Origin: QHXM01 sp032160165
Lineage (GTDB): Bacteria > Acidobacteriota > Blastocatellia > Pyrinomonadales > Pyrinomonadaceae
NCBI GenBank assembly: GCA_032160165.1
Contig: JAVHWA010000042.1
Span: 1-64,000 of the forward strand
DNA: 64,000 nt
Direction: 5' to 3'
Numbering within the stretch: the first letter of the stretch is position 1; each line of letters begins with the position of its first letter. The position numbers and the translations under genes were made by a program. This document shows, piece by piece, positions 32,716-41,023 of the stretch. The notes beneath the pieces are model-generated. The model was given only the letters and a program-made list of their open reading frames with translations, ran no database searches and was not told the DNA's origin.

Positions 32716-34446
32716 TTAGTTCTTAATGGCTCGCGGTTGAGAAGAACCCTTCTTGGGTATCGTATTCTGAAGTTGCCCAGGTTCGTCCTTGTTCTGCTGC
32801 GTCTGCAGTCCGCCCGACTGCGAACCTCTGGGCGGGTTCGTGCTTATCGAGTTTATCGGCGCAGTCGTTTGACTCTGGGGCTTTATAGCCACGGCGGGCT
32901 TCCGCCCGGCATTCACTATGGAAGGGACTTTCCGCGGGTCGGCCTTCGCGAGTGCCTGGCCTTTCTGCTCTGCGCCTGTGAAGCCCGCCGCGGCGGCGAG
33001 CGAGTCGCCGCTTGCTTCAAACGCGGTTGCGATCAAATCCGGCGGAAGCTCTCGCTCTTCGCCGCTAATCGAATAGACTTTTACCGACTGCTTTCCATCT
33101 CTTGTGCTCAATACGATGCGCGAGATCGTCCCGTTACGCCTGAATGTACGCGTCTTTATCTCTGCGCCCAATGCATCGGTTGCGGTGCTGATTTCTGAAT
33201 CATCAGGGGCCGCGACCGTGCGTTGCGAGATTGGCTCCGTCACAGGGCCGGCATCTCTAAGCTGCGTGCTGGGAGCAGCTGAAGCTTTTTCCGCGCTGGA
33301 GTTTGACACAATACCGATGGTAACTCCGATCATCATCAGCAACACGAAACCAGCAATGGCCCATGGCAGACGCAATCCTTTGCGCGCTACGCTGGTTTCA
33401 GGCAGCGGGGCTTGCGCTGGTGCGGTCTCGAGCTTGGACGGCGGAGCTTCAGCCGTAACAAGCGCCGGCGTTCGCGAGGCGGCGGTTTCTTTCGCCGCCG
33501 GAGATTCCTGCGTTGGGTTCGATTCAATGAGCGTAGAAGGCAAAAGCACGTTGTCGATCAGCGTTGGTTCGGCAACCTCAACGCCAATACTTCCAAATGC
33601 CAGGACCGACGGAACCCGTGGACTGACCTCGTGGAGCATGCGTCGCATCTCAGCAGCGCCGGAAGGACGATGGTCACGGTTATGCGCCATCGTCTTCATA
33701 AGAATATCTGCCAGGGTCACAGGGATCTGTGGATTAATTTCATCGGGACGACGCAACGGATCGGGCTTACCATTAGCGACTTCGGTGATGCGAGTTAACG
33801 CGTCGGGCGGTATTGCGCCGGTCATCAAATAATAGAGAGTCGCCGCCAGCGAATAGAGATCGCTGCGCGGTCCCGTGCCGGTCCCCTGGATCTGCTCGAG
33901 CGGAGCGAAGTTTGGAGTAAAGCCGAAGATGCTCTTGCTCGTCATCACCGACGGAGTTTGTCCCGCCGTCCCCTTCGCCAGCCCGAAATCCAGCAGTATG
34001 ATCTCATTCTGTGGAGTTAGTTTCAGGTTTGCCGGCTTTATGTCCCGATGAAGAATTGGAGGGTCCTGCTTGTGAAGGTAATCGAGCGCCTTTAGCAGCT
34101 CGTCGCCCCAATGCACCACCTCGTCAATTGGAAAGGGCTTTCCCCGCTGCGCAAGCAGCATTTCAAGATCATCGCCGGCGATAAATTCCATGACGATGAA
34201 CTGGCCGCCATCTTCATCGAAGTGATCGGTGACCTTGGGAAGCGCCGGATGGCGTAGATGAGCGAGCAGACGTGCCTCGCGTTCGAAGGCTTTTCGCAAT
34301 CGCTCGTCGGTGAAGAACGTCTCCTTCAACGCGACGGTATGAGCCAGCCTCTCGTCGCGCGCGAGGTAGACTGTTCCCATTCCGCCGTGTCCGATAGCGC
34401 GCACAATCAAATAACGATTCTGCAGAAGTGTGTTCGGAGCGAGCAT
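32716..34446 (-). CDS. Receptor Ser/Thr protein kinase
   Basis: 576 residues behind GGAGGTTCCC. The Hanks-type kinase domain (about 10-275) shows GHGGMGTVYLAR, Lys41 (VALKE), HRDIKPAN with Asp135, and DFGLAKG with Asp153. A disordered, Pro/Ala/Thr-rich juxtamembrane linker and one membrane helix (AIAGFVLLMMIGVTIGIVS, about 360-380) precede an extracytoplasmic tail of roughly 190 residues with SRIVLSTRDGKQSVKVYSISGEERELPPDLIATAF and a Gln/Pro-rich end. The N-terminal 180 residues are near-copies of the downstream kinase, so the two arose by tandem duplication while their outer domains diverged. Likely substrates are the FHA transporter and other neighbours; this is inferred. Confidence 0.93.
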   Translation of the reverse strand: MLAPNTLLQNRYLIVRAIGHGGMGTVYLARDERLAHTVALKETFFTDERLRKAFEREARLLAHLRHPALPKVTDHFDEDGGQFIVMEFIAGDDLEMLLAQRGKPFPIDEVVHWGDELLKALDYLHKQDPPILHRDIKPANLKLTPQNEIILLDFGLAKGTAGQTPSVMTSKSIFGFTPNFAPLEQIQGTGTGPRSDLYSLAATLYYLMTGAIPPDALTRITEVANGKPDPLRRPDEINPQIPVTLADILMKTMAHNRDHRPSGAAEMRRMLHEVSPRVPSVLAFGSIGVEVAEPTLIDNVLLPSTLIESNPTQESPAAKETAASRTPALVTAEAPPSKLETAPAQAPLPETSVARKGLRLPWAIAGFVLLMMIGVTIGIVSNSSAEKASAAPSTQLRDAGPVTEPISQRTVAAPDDSEISTATDALGAEIKTRTFRRNGTISRIVLSTRDGKQSVKVYSISGEERELPPDLIATAFEASGDSLAAAAGFTGAEQKGQALAKADPRKVPSIVNAGRKPAVAIKPQSQTTAPINSISTNPPRGSQSGGLQTQQNKDEPGQLQNTIPKKGSSQPRAIKN

Positions 34447-34464
34447 GGGAACCTCCTCACAGAA

Positions 34465-34583
34465 GTCAAAAGGAAAAAGGTAAAAGGCAAAACAAAGAAC
34501 GCAATCTGAGAACGATAGACAGGAGCCGATATTGCGGGGCTGGCTTTCACTTTTGCCTTTTTCCTTTTACCTTTTTCCTTCCT
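34465..34583. repeat. Palindrome of iterated heptamers (element B)
   Basis: The left arm 34465-34497 repeats a 7-nt word AAAAGGn (AAAAGGA, AAAAGGT, AAAAGGC). The right arm 34543-34583 repeats its complement (CTTTTGC, CTTTTTC, CTTTTAC, CTTTTTC). The arms flank 45 nt of unrelated sequence. It lies between two minus-strand genes, directly after the stop of the FHA-ABC gene and before the ribosome binding site of the kinase. Confidence 0.72.
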
Positions 34584-37500
34584 TCATCCAATGTCTTGCG
34601 AGCGTAGCGCGAACAATGTCGCGCCAAGCAATCCGAAGAACATCGCCAGCAATATGAGCGCGTTTCCGAGCTGACTGCCCCAGGGATGCAGGAAATCCAC
34701 GTAGTTCTTCAGGTCATCAGGCAGGGGAACCGCGTCTTTCGGCTCCGGAGCGGCCTTTAGCTTGGGCGGCTCGGGTTTCGTCGGCTTGGATCCCTGCCCC
34801 TGCATGGAAGCCTGGAGGTCCTCCTGGTACTTGTCCATGTCCTTGCGGAACTTCTCCGAGTTGTCCTCCGCTTCCTGCTTATAGTTTCTGATGTCCTCTT
34901 TAGCCTGCGCGATGTTCTGGTCGTTAATTGCTTCGATGTTTTTTTTCAGTCCTTTTGTGCCATTGGGCCCGTCCGGATCTGAACCCTCTTCGCTGATGGT
35001 GTCGAGTTTTGACAGCCTCTTCATCTGATCGAACGACCAGGTGGCGGGCATCACCGCACCCACTGTCTTGGCAACACCCTGCGGAACACCTACCAGACCG
35101 GAAAAAAGGATTTGAGGGATAAGGATAAGCGGAACCAGACTCGTGGCCATTTCTGACGTTTTGACCACGGCCGAAACGAGAAGTCCCAGCGCGATACCGA
35201 CCATTCCAGTAAGGATCATCGTCAGCAATTGCGCCAAACTATCGGCGAGACTATCGGGAGGCAGATTCATTAGTCCCCCGTAGTGAAGCGCCTTGAGAGT
35301 TCCGAAAAGCAGAGTGCACTGCACCCCAACAATCAGCGACAACACCAGCAGCTTCGAGCCGATGTACGGCAAGAGGCCGAGGTTCACCATCCGTTCGCGA
35401 TTGTAAACAGCCCGCTCTCGTATGACCTCGCGGGCGGAGATCGATGCCCCGAACCAGATGGCGACCAGCGCGAGCATGAAAAAGGGAAAGTCTCGCGGTT
35501 GTTTGTCGCCGACCACGAGGTAAGTCAAGAGTCCGATGATCGGGGCCTGCCCGAACAGGATCAGCAGATTGAACTTGTCCCGGCTAAGCACCTCCATGTA
35601 ACGACGCGCCAGCGTCATCCATTGACGCAGCGAGTCGGTAACTGTGGGCCTGCGAGCCACGATCGGCGGCGCTTGCTTTTGTCCTTTCAAACCGACGAGC
35701 GGTTCGACGATGTTCTTCTGGTAGTGGGGCGTTTGCTGGAAGCTCTTCTTCCATTCGTCCGCCACCTCTTCGGCGATTTGCTCCTTGCGAAGTTTGAAAG
35801 CGAGCTTCTGTTCCTTAGGAGCATTTGGAGGCAACGGCGGAAGTTTTGCGATGCGGGTATCAATCGGTGCTTCCAGTTTGTCGTAAAGGTCTTTGAAGCT
35901 GCTTGCGCCAACATGCTCGAGGGATTGCTTTGGATCACCGTACCAGACAAGCTTGCCGCGCATCATGACGACTATCTTGTCGAAGAGCCGAACATTCTCC
36001 ATCGCATGCGTCGTCAGAACCACAGTCCGACCGCTTTCGGCAATCTGCCGGAAGAGCTTCATGATCTTCTCTTCGGTGGCGGGATCAAGACCGGATGTAG
36101 GTTCGTCAAGGAAAATGACCGAGGGCTTTGTGATCAACTCGACTGCGATGGAAACGCGCTTGCGCTGCCCTCCTGAGAGCTGAGCAACCGGAACGTCTCG
36201 GCGTTCCGAAAGTCCGGTGACATCCATCACCTCGTTGATGATCTGATCGATTTCCTGCGTCGAGACATCGCGCGAGAGACGGAGGCGCGCGACGTAGTAA
36301 AGCGTGCGATAGACAGTTAGCTCACGGTGAATGATGTCATCCTGCGGAACATAACCGATCGATTGCTTAATTGAATCCAGGTGCTGATAGAGGTCCAGAT
36401 TGTTGATCAGCACGCGGCCGCTTGTCGCGGGACGCATACCGTTCATCGAGTCCATTAAGGTGGACTTGCCTGCTCCCGACGGACCCAGCAGTCCCACGAA
36501 CTCGTTGGGCTGAATTGTCAGGTCGACGTCGTCGAGCAGCTTGATCATGCCGCCGCCCGACCTGTTCGCCACCACCTTGGTGATGTCGATGACATCTATT
36601 CGAGTCTTGGACCGAGTATCGAAAACGGCGACGCCTCTTTGCACATCTGCTTGTAGGACAAAGGGGCCTACCTGCACGATGTCGCGTCCCTGCACCGGCC
36701 GGCGACCGGTGATGCGCGCGCCATTAACATAGACTCCGTTGGTCGATCCGACGTCCTCAACGAACACGGTACCCTGGGCGTTGGAGAGTCGCGCGTGATG
36801 ATTTGATATCTGCAGGCCGTCGAGGCGTATGTCGTTGTCGGGCGAGCGACCGATCGCCAGGTGCGGCTTGCCATCAAACATGACCTGCATCAAGAGCTGA
36901 GGCTGGCCAGCGCCGCCCGCAGGCGGTTGATTCAACGATCCCGAGCCCGGCCTCACCACCATCGTTTGGGCCCTTCCGACCTCTGCCAGCGGTCCTGAAA
37001 CAGGCGGCACTGGAATAGGAATCGGAGCTTGTGGCGACGAACCTGACGAGATGGCGACCGCACGCTGCCCGGTGTTTTGCGCGCCCACCGGAGCCTGATG
37101 GTTCGGATCGACGAAGCGCAGAATGGGTCCGCCCATGCCGAGTTGGATTCGATCTGAATCGTACAGCGGAGTCGGCGCGGTGATCCGCTGCTCGTTGATC
37201 AGCGTTCCGTTGAAACTTCCAAGATCAACCAGCACGTATTGGCCGTCGCGTTTTTGAATCTCCGCATGACGACGCGAGACGACGGCTGCGGCAGCTTCAA
37301 TCGCTACTTCCATCCCGGGCTCGCGACCCAATCGCGTTATTTCTTTGGTCAGCACGATCCGTTCGAGTTGGCCTGTCGAACTCCGAGCGATTTCAACCGC
37401 AACAGGCTGAGATGAAGAAGCAGGCAGGGGTGCATTGACCGATTGACCGCCGGGCTTAGGTGGCTGCGGCCGCGGCGCCTGCGGCGGAGCGACGAATGGT

Positions 37501-38081
37501 TGTTGCGATGGAGGCGCAGGCGGTTGGGCTTGAGCTGGAGGAGGCTGCGGCGCCTGATTAGCCGGCTGGCCGGGCGGCTGTTGACCGTACTGTGGTTGTG
37601 GGGGCCGAGGAGACGCCGGCGCGGGTGACGGCGGAGTAACTGGTTGTGGCGCCGCAGGCGGTTTTTGCGCGGCCGGGCGGGGCGCAGTCACTTCTTCCGG
37701 ATATCCAGGGGGAAGGTCCCGTCGCGTTTCCATCTCAGCGATGTTCGGCGGCGGCGGAGGCGCTGGAAGCTCGAGCCGCGCTACCAACATCACAGGGCCG
37801 CCCGCTCCAAATTGAACACGCGCGCCCGGCTGAATATCAGTTGGCTCTGCAATGCGCCGGCTATTTAAGAACGTGCCGAAGCTTGAATTCGTATCGACAA
37901 GCAGACACTTGCCGTTCTTAAAACGAAACTCGGCGTGTCTTCGCGAAACCATCGGCCATTCGGACTGGTTGAAAACCACGTGGCACTCTGCCGGGTCCCG
38001 TCCGATTTTGACTGTTGGATTGTCGTAAACGCGTTCGTGAGGCGGTTGGCCGCTACGCTCTTCTATCAATACAATTTTCAT
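34584..38081 (-). CDS. ABC-2 (ABCG-like) transporter with three N-terminal FHA domains
   Basis: 1165 residues in one chain. FHA domains lie at about 5-105 (KIGRDPAECHVVF, SRRHAEFRF), 235-330 (TRLGREPGMEVAI, SRRHAEIQK) and 400-485 (IGRSPDNDIRLD, SNHHARLSN), joined by Pro/Gln-rich linkers. The ATPase follows: Walker A GPSGAGKST, Q-loop YVPQDD, signature LSGGQRKR, Walker B VIFLDEPTSGLD. Then come six membrane helices of an ABC-2 permease (about 850-1070) with a charged helical insert and a final helix. FHA domains bind phospho-Thr. The FHA-ABC transporter Rv1747 of Mycobacterium tuberculosis is phosphorylated by PknF, a direct precedent for control by the adjacent kinases. Cargo unknown. Confidence 0.93.
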   Translation of the reverse strand: MKIVLIEERSGQPPHERVYDNPTVKIGRDPAECHVVFNQSEWPMVSRRHAEFRFKNGKCLLVDTNSSFGTFLNSRRIAEPTDIQPGARVQFGAGGPVMLVARLELPAPPPPPNIAEMETRRDLPPGYPEEVTAPRPAAQKPPAAPQPVTPPSPAPASPRPPQPQYGQQPPGQPANQAPQPPPAQAQPPAPPSQQPFVAPPQAPRPQPPKPGGQSVNAPLPASSSQPVAVEIARSSTGQLERIVLTKEITRLGREPGMEVAIEAAAAVVSRRHAEIQKRDGQYVLVDLGSFNGTLINEQRITAPTPLYDSDRIQLGMGGPILRFVDPNHQAPVGAQNTGQRAVAISSGSSPQAPIPIPVPPVSGPLAEVGRAQTMVVRPGSGSLNQPPAGGAGQPQLLMQVMFDGKPHLAIGRSPDNDIRLDGLQISNHHARLSNAQGTVFVEDVGSTNGVYVNGARITGRRPVQGRDIVQVGPFVLQADVQRGVAVFDTRSKTRIDVIDITKVVANRSGGGMIKLLDDVDLTIQPNEFVGLLGPSGAGKSTLMDSMNGMRPATSGRVLINNLDLYQHLDSIKQSIGYVPQDDIIHRELTVYRTLYYVARLRLSRDVSTQEIDQIINEVMDVTGLSERRDVPVAQLSGGQRKRVSIAVELITKPSVIFLDEPTSGLDPATEEKIMKLFRQIAESGRTVVLTTHAMENVRLFDKIVVMMRGKLVWYGDPKQSLEHVGASSFKDLYDKLEAPIDTRIAKLPPLPPNAPKEQKLAFKLRKEQIAEEVADEWKKSFQQTPHYQKNIVEPLVGLKGQKQAPPIVARRPTVTDSLRQWMTLARRYMEVLSRDKFNLLILFGQAPIIGLLTYLVVGDKQPRDFPFFMLALVAIWFGASISAREVIRERAVYNRERMVNLGLLPYIGSKLLVLSLIVGVQCTLLFGTLKALHYGGLMNLPPDSLADSLAQLLTMILTGMVGIALGLLVSAVVKTSEMATSLVPLILIPQILFSGLVGVPQGVAKTVGAVMPATWSFDQMKRLSKLDTISEEGSDPDGPNGTKGLKKNIEAINDQNIAQAKEDIRNYKQEAEDNSEKFRKDMDKYQEDLQASMQGQGSKPTKPEPPKLKAAPEPKDAVPLPDDLKNYVDFLHPWGSQLGNALILLAMFFGLLGATLFALRSQDIG

Positions 38082-38259
38082 GATGACTTTGCTCGAGGAT
38101 GGATTAGCTGATGATTATATCTTATGAATCGGCGTCGCAATCCTTATGCGGATGGCCAGGAAGTTACGCAGGCGCTGGCTGCAGTTACTTCGTATCTGAT
38201 CGATGCCTGGATAGGCGTCTATAGTCGATGCGCGCTCGGGCTCGGATAATCGCGATCCC

Positions 38260-39552
38260 CTACCGCGCGCTTCCCGTCTTGAACGAATTAAGAATCACGG
38301 GAAGCTCACCGTTGACGCCGACATCATCGGCGCTCTTCAACTCGGGCGCCAGCGAGGTGGTAAGCATCAGAAGCTGGATACCGTTTGTTTCTCCGCTCTT
38401 CCCCGGTGGCAGGAAGACGACTCTTCCCCAAAGCGTGATGTCGCCTTTCTCTGTTCCTCTCGAGACGCTTTCGAAACGCAACTCGTATCCCTTTATGCCG
38501 TTGATCGTCGTCTGTCCCTCGGAAATTGCTTTGAACTCAGAATAGCTTTTTGAGAGTCTGCTCTTGAGCGATTCGACAAGCGTGGGGAAAACGGCTTCCT
38601 TGTCCGCCTCAAAGGTTCCCTTGCTATCGTACCAACTGACAGTGAAGTTCTCCTGCGTAAAGTCCGGAGGCAATCGTCGCTCGACCCTCACAAAGTTGCT
38701 CGCGCCGGCAACGCCGCTCTTGGGATCCAGTTCCCAGTTATTAGGATAGTAGAACGAGAAGGCGGAAAACTTCTCCGCCAACTTTCCATCGAGGCTGGCG
38801 CTTGAGTTGACGAACTCAGTCGCGTTCTCAGGTGGAAGCGACGGCGGAGTCGACGTGTTTGCGTTTGCGTCGCTGTTCGAATTCTGGTTGCTGGTGTTAG
38901 TGGAGTTCGCATTGGCGACGGTTGAGTTCGAATTCGAGTTCGAGTTCGCGCTGGCGGTGTTCTTCTTGTAGATCAAAAAATACCAGGCCGCCGCCCCTCC
39001 TACCAGGAGCACCACAACAAGTCCGATGATTAACGGCATCCTGCTCGACTTACGAGGCCTTCCCGCTGCGCGAGAGGGCTGCGCGTGCGACGGTTGCGCC
39101 GGATAGTTCTGATGCTGCTGAGCGGTCGGTGGCAACTGCGGCTGCATTTGCGGTGGCATTTGCGGCGCAGGCGGTTGTTGGAAATGTTGGGGCTGTGGTG
39201 GCGCAGGAGGAACGTATGAAATGGTCGGCGGTGGCCCCGGCGAATCAGGCGGCGACATCACGGGCGGAGGCTGCTGATATTGGCCCGCGGGCGGAGGCAC
39301 GGCTGGTCCGGTGGGGTTCGACCGTATCTCCGAAGTCGGAAGCGTTGTTACCGTTTTGTTCAGATCGGGCATACGCGTGACCGTCTCTTCTGGATCGAAA
39401 GCATTGGTGTTGACTGTCTGATTGAGGTCGTATGCGGTCGGTGCGTGACTGCTCGAAGGGGTATCGTCAAACGCGAGTCGGCCTCCATCGTGAGTACAGA
39501 ATTTTTGCGTGTCGGTTTCGTAAGTCCGGCCGCATTTTGGACAACGTTGCAT
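38260..39552 (-). CDS. Zinc-ribbon membrane protein with TVx-rich cytoplasmic tail
   Basis: 430 residues from the ATG at 39552 (a TTG four codons earlier is less likely). The N-terminal ribbon is CPKCG-x10-FCTHDG. The disordered cytoplasmic region (about 30-175) has three evenly spaced Thr motifs, NQTVNT (T46), EETVTR (T57) and NKTVTT (T67), then Pro/Gln-rich sequence. One membrane helix (MPLIIGLVVVLLVGGAAAWYFLIY, about 172-195) leads through an Asn/Ser-rich linker to an extracytoplasmic domain (about 245-430) with FSFYYPNNWELDP and ITLWGRVVFLPPG, resembling PsbP/DUF1795-like folds. The Thr motifs look like kinase targets and FHA ligands. That is inferred from position in the kinase/FHA cluster. 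Confidence 0.78.
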   Translation of the reverse strand: MQRCPKCGRTYETDTQKFCTHDGGRLAFDDTPSSSHAPTAYDLNQTVNTNAFDPEETVTRMPDLNKTVTTLPTSEIRSNPTGPAVPPPAGQYQQPPPVMSPPDSPGPPPTISYVPPAPPQPQHFQQPPAPQMPPQMQPQLPPTAQQHQNYPAQPSHAQPSRAAGRPRKSSRMPLIIGLVVVLLVGGAAAWYFLIYKKNTASANSNSNSNSTVANANSTNTSNQNSNSDANANTSTPPSLPPENATEFVNSSASLDGKLAEKFSAFSFYYPNNWELDPKSGVAGASNFVRVERRLPPDFTQENFTVSWYDSKGTFEADKEAVFPTLVESLKSRLSKSYSEFKAISEGQTTINGIKGYELRFESVSRGTEKGDITLWGRVVFLPPGKSGETNGIQLLMLTTSLAPELKSADDVGVNGELPVILNSFKTGSAR

Positions 39553-39679
39553 GATGAACCGCAAAGAGAGAACAGCGAGACCGCCTACAAACCTGAGTGC
39601 AACATGAGACTGTTGTCACGGTTTTTGTAGACTGAATCCGCGCTATGGGTTTGTCTTTCCCTCTTTGCTCTTCTCCTTC

Positions 39680-40942
39680 TTATTTGTTGCGCGCCTGGTT
39701 GATCTTCGTTTGCAGGCTGACATTACCCGGGTCTAGTTGCAAGCCTCGCTGGTACGCCCGCATCGCATCCGCCGTTCGACCCAGCTTCAGGTACGCGTCG
39801 CCGATCCCTTCGAACCCAAATGCACCGGCTAGCTGTTTCCGCTCTTCGGCGTTTGCGACGTTCGCTCCGCGATTATAGATCTTGTCTGCGTCTTCCAATC
39901 GATCGGCACGTAAGTATGCCGAACCGAGAATGTAATATGGTGAGAATGACCGCGGGCTGATATCGATCACCAGCTTGAGTTTCGCTTCGGCGTCGTCATA
40001 TCGCTTCTTAACGACGAGAAACTTCCCCAGAAGAAACAGCGCTTTTGGATTCCTGGCATCCATTCCAATAGCACGTTGCAGTACAGGTTCCGAATCGTCC
40101 CAACGTTGCTCCGATTGGAGCGTCTCCGCAATCAGCACAAGCGTGGGAGCGTCATTCGCAAGCTCGATAGCGTGAGCGTAAAGGGGCGCCGCTTCCTTGT
40201 CACGCCCGGCCTTTCGCAAAAAGCGCGCGAGGTGTACTTGAGCGACAGGGAACTGTGGATCGAGCTCAACAGCGTGACGATAAGCCTGCTCGATATCGGC
40301 GGCCGCCAACCCGCGCGCCTCCAGAGCTGCTCCCAGTCGATCATGCGCGATGGCGCTCGAAGGTTGCAGCTGAATCGCGCGACGGGCCGTGAATTCCGCC
40401 TCTGCCAATCTTTTGGCAGTGCTTCCGGCAGCGCCGGGCTGAATCTCTACATAGCTGAGGGCGATAAAGATGTCGGCGTTCTGAGGTCCGAAGTCGCCCG
40501 CTTTTTTGTAAGACTTTTCAGCATCATCCCAGCGCTGCTGGTCCGTATAGACGTTCCCTAATCCATACCAACCCCGCCAATCTTTCGGCTTTAGTGTTGT
40601 GGCGGATCGATAAGCGGTCTCAGCGTCCGCGTACTTTCTGGCATCGCGCGCAGTGTTGCCGTTGTCGAGTGCGTCTTCAAATCGTTCTTCGATTACTGCA
40701 GGCGAGAGAGTCGGAGGCCTGCCGCCCCCGCCGGTTTTTCCAACTGGTCGGACCGTGGGGGGCTTTATCCCGGGAGTTCGCCTGGTATTTGTCTCGGGGT
40801 TCTTCGGCCGGAAGATTCCAGCTCCTCCGCCAAGGTCGCCCCCGGACTCCTGTCCGGTCGCTGTTGCACCGGCGAAGAACAAGGCGCAGAGGCAGAGCAA
40901 GATCAGCGGAAAGGTCAAACGCAGGCTACCGTAGACTTTCAT
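39680..40942 (-). CDS. Secreted TPR-repeat protein
   Basis: The ATG at 40942 lies 5-6 nt behind AAAGGAG; a GTG two codons earlier overlaps that site. The signal peptide is followed by a Gly/Pro-rich disordered stretch (about 35-75) and then nine or so tetratricopeptide repeats, such as KDWRGWYGLGNVYTDQQRWDDAEKSYKKA, PQFPVAQVHLARFLRKAG and PKALFLLGKFLVVKKRYDDA. TPR arrays bind peptides or scaffold complexes in the periplasm. It sits between two kinase-related genes on the same strand, so it may be co-expressed with them. No catalytic domain is seen. Confidence 0.88.
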   Translation of the reverse strand: MKVYGSLRLTFPLILLCLCALFFAGATATGQESGGDLGGGAGIFRPKNPETNTRRTPGIKPPTVRPVGKTGGGGRPPTLSPAVIEERFEDALDNGNTARDARKYADAETAYRSATTLKPKDWRGWYGLGNVYTDQQRWDDAEKSYKKAGDFGPQNADIFIALSYVEIQPGAAGSTAKRLAEAEFTARRAIQLQPSSAIAHDRLGAALEARGLAAADIEQAYRHAVELDPQFPVAQVHLARFLRKAGRDKEAAPLYAHAIELANDAPTLVLIAETLQSEQRWDDSEPVLQRAIGMDARNPKALFLLGKFLVVKKRYDDAEAKLKLVIDISPRSFSPYYILGSAYLRADRLEDADKIYNRGANVANAEERKQLAGAFGFEGIGDAYLKLGRTADAMRAYQRGLQLDPGNVSLQTKINQARNK

Positions 40943-41023
40943 TATCACTCCTTTTACGAATAACCATTAGCTCAAACTTATTAAGACGGACGCCGGAGAT
41001 AATCTTGCGCGCCGGGCTAGAAA

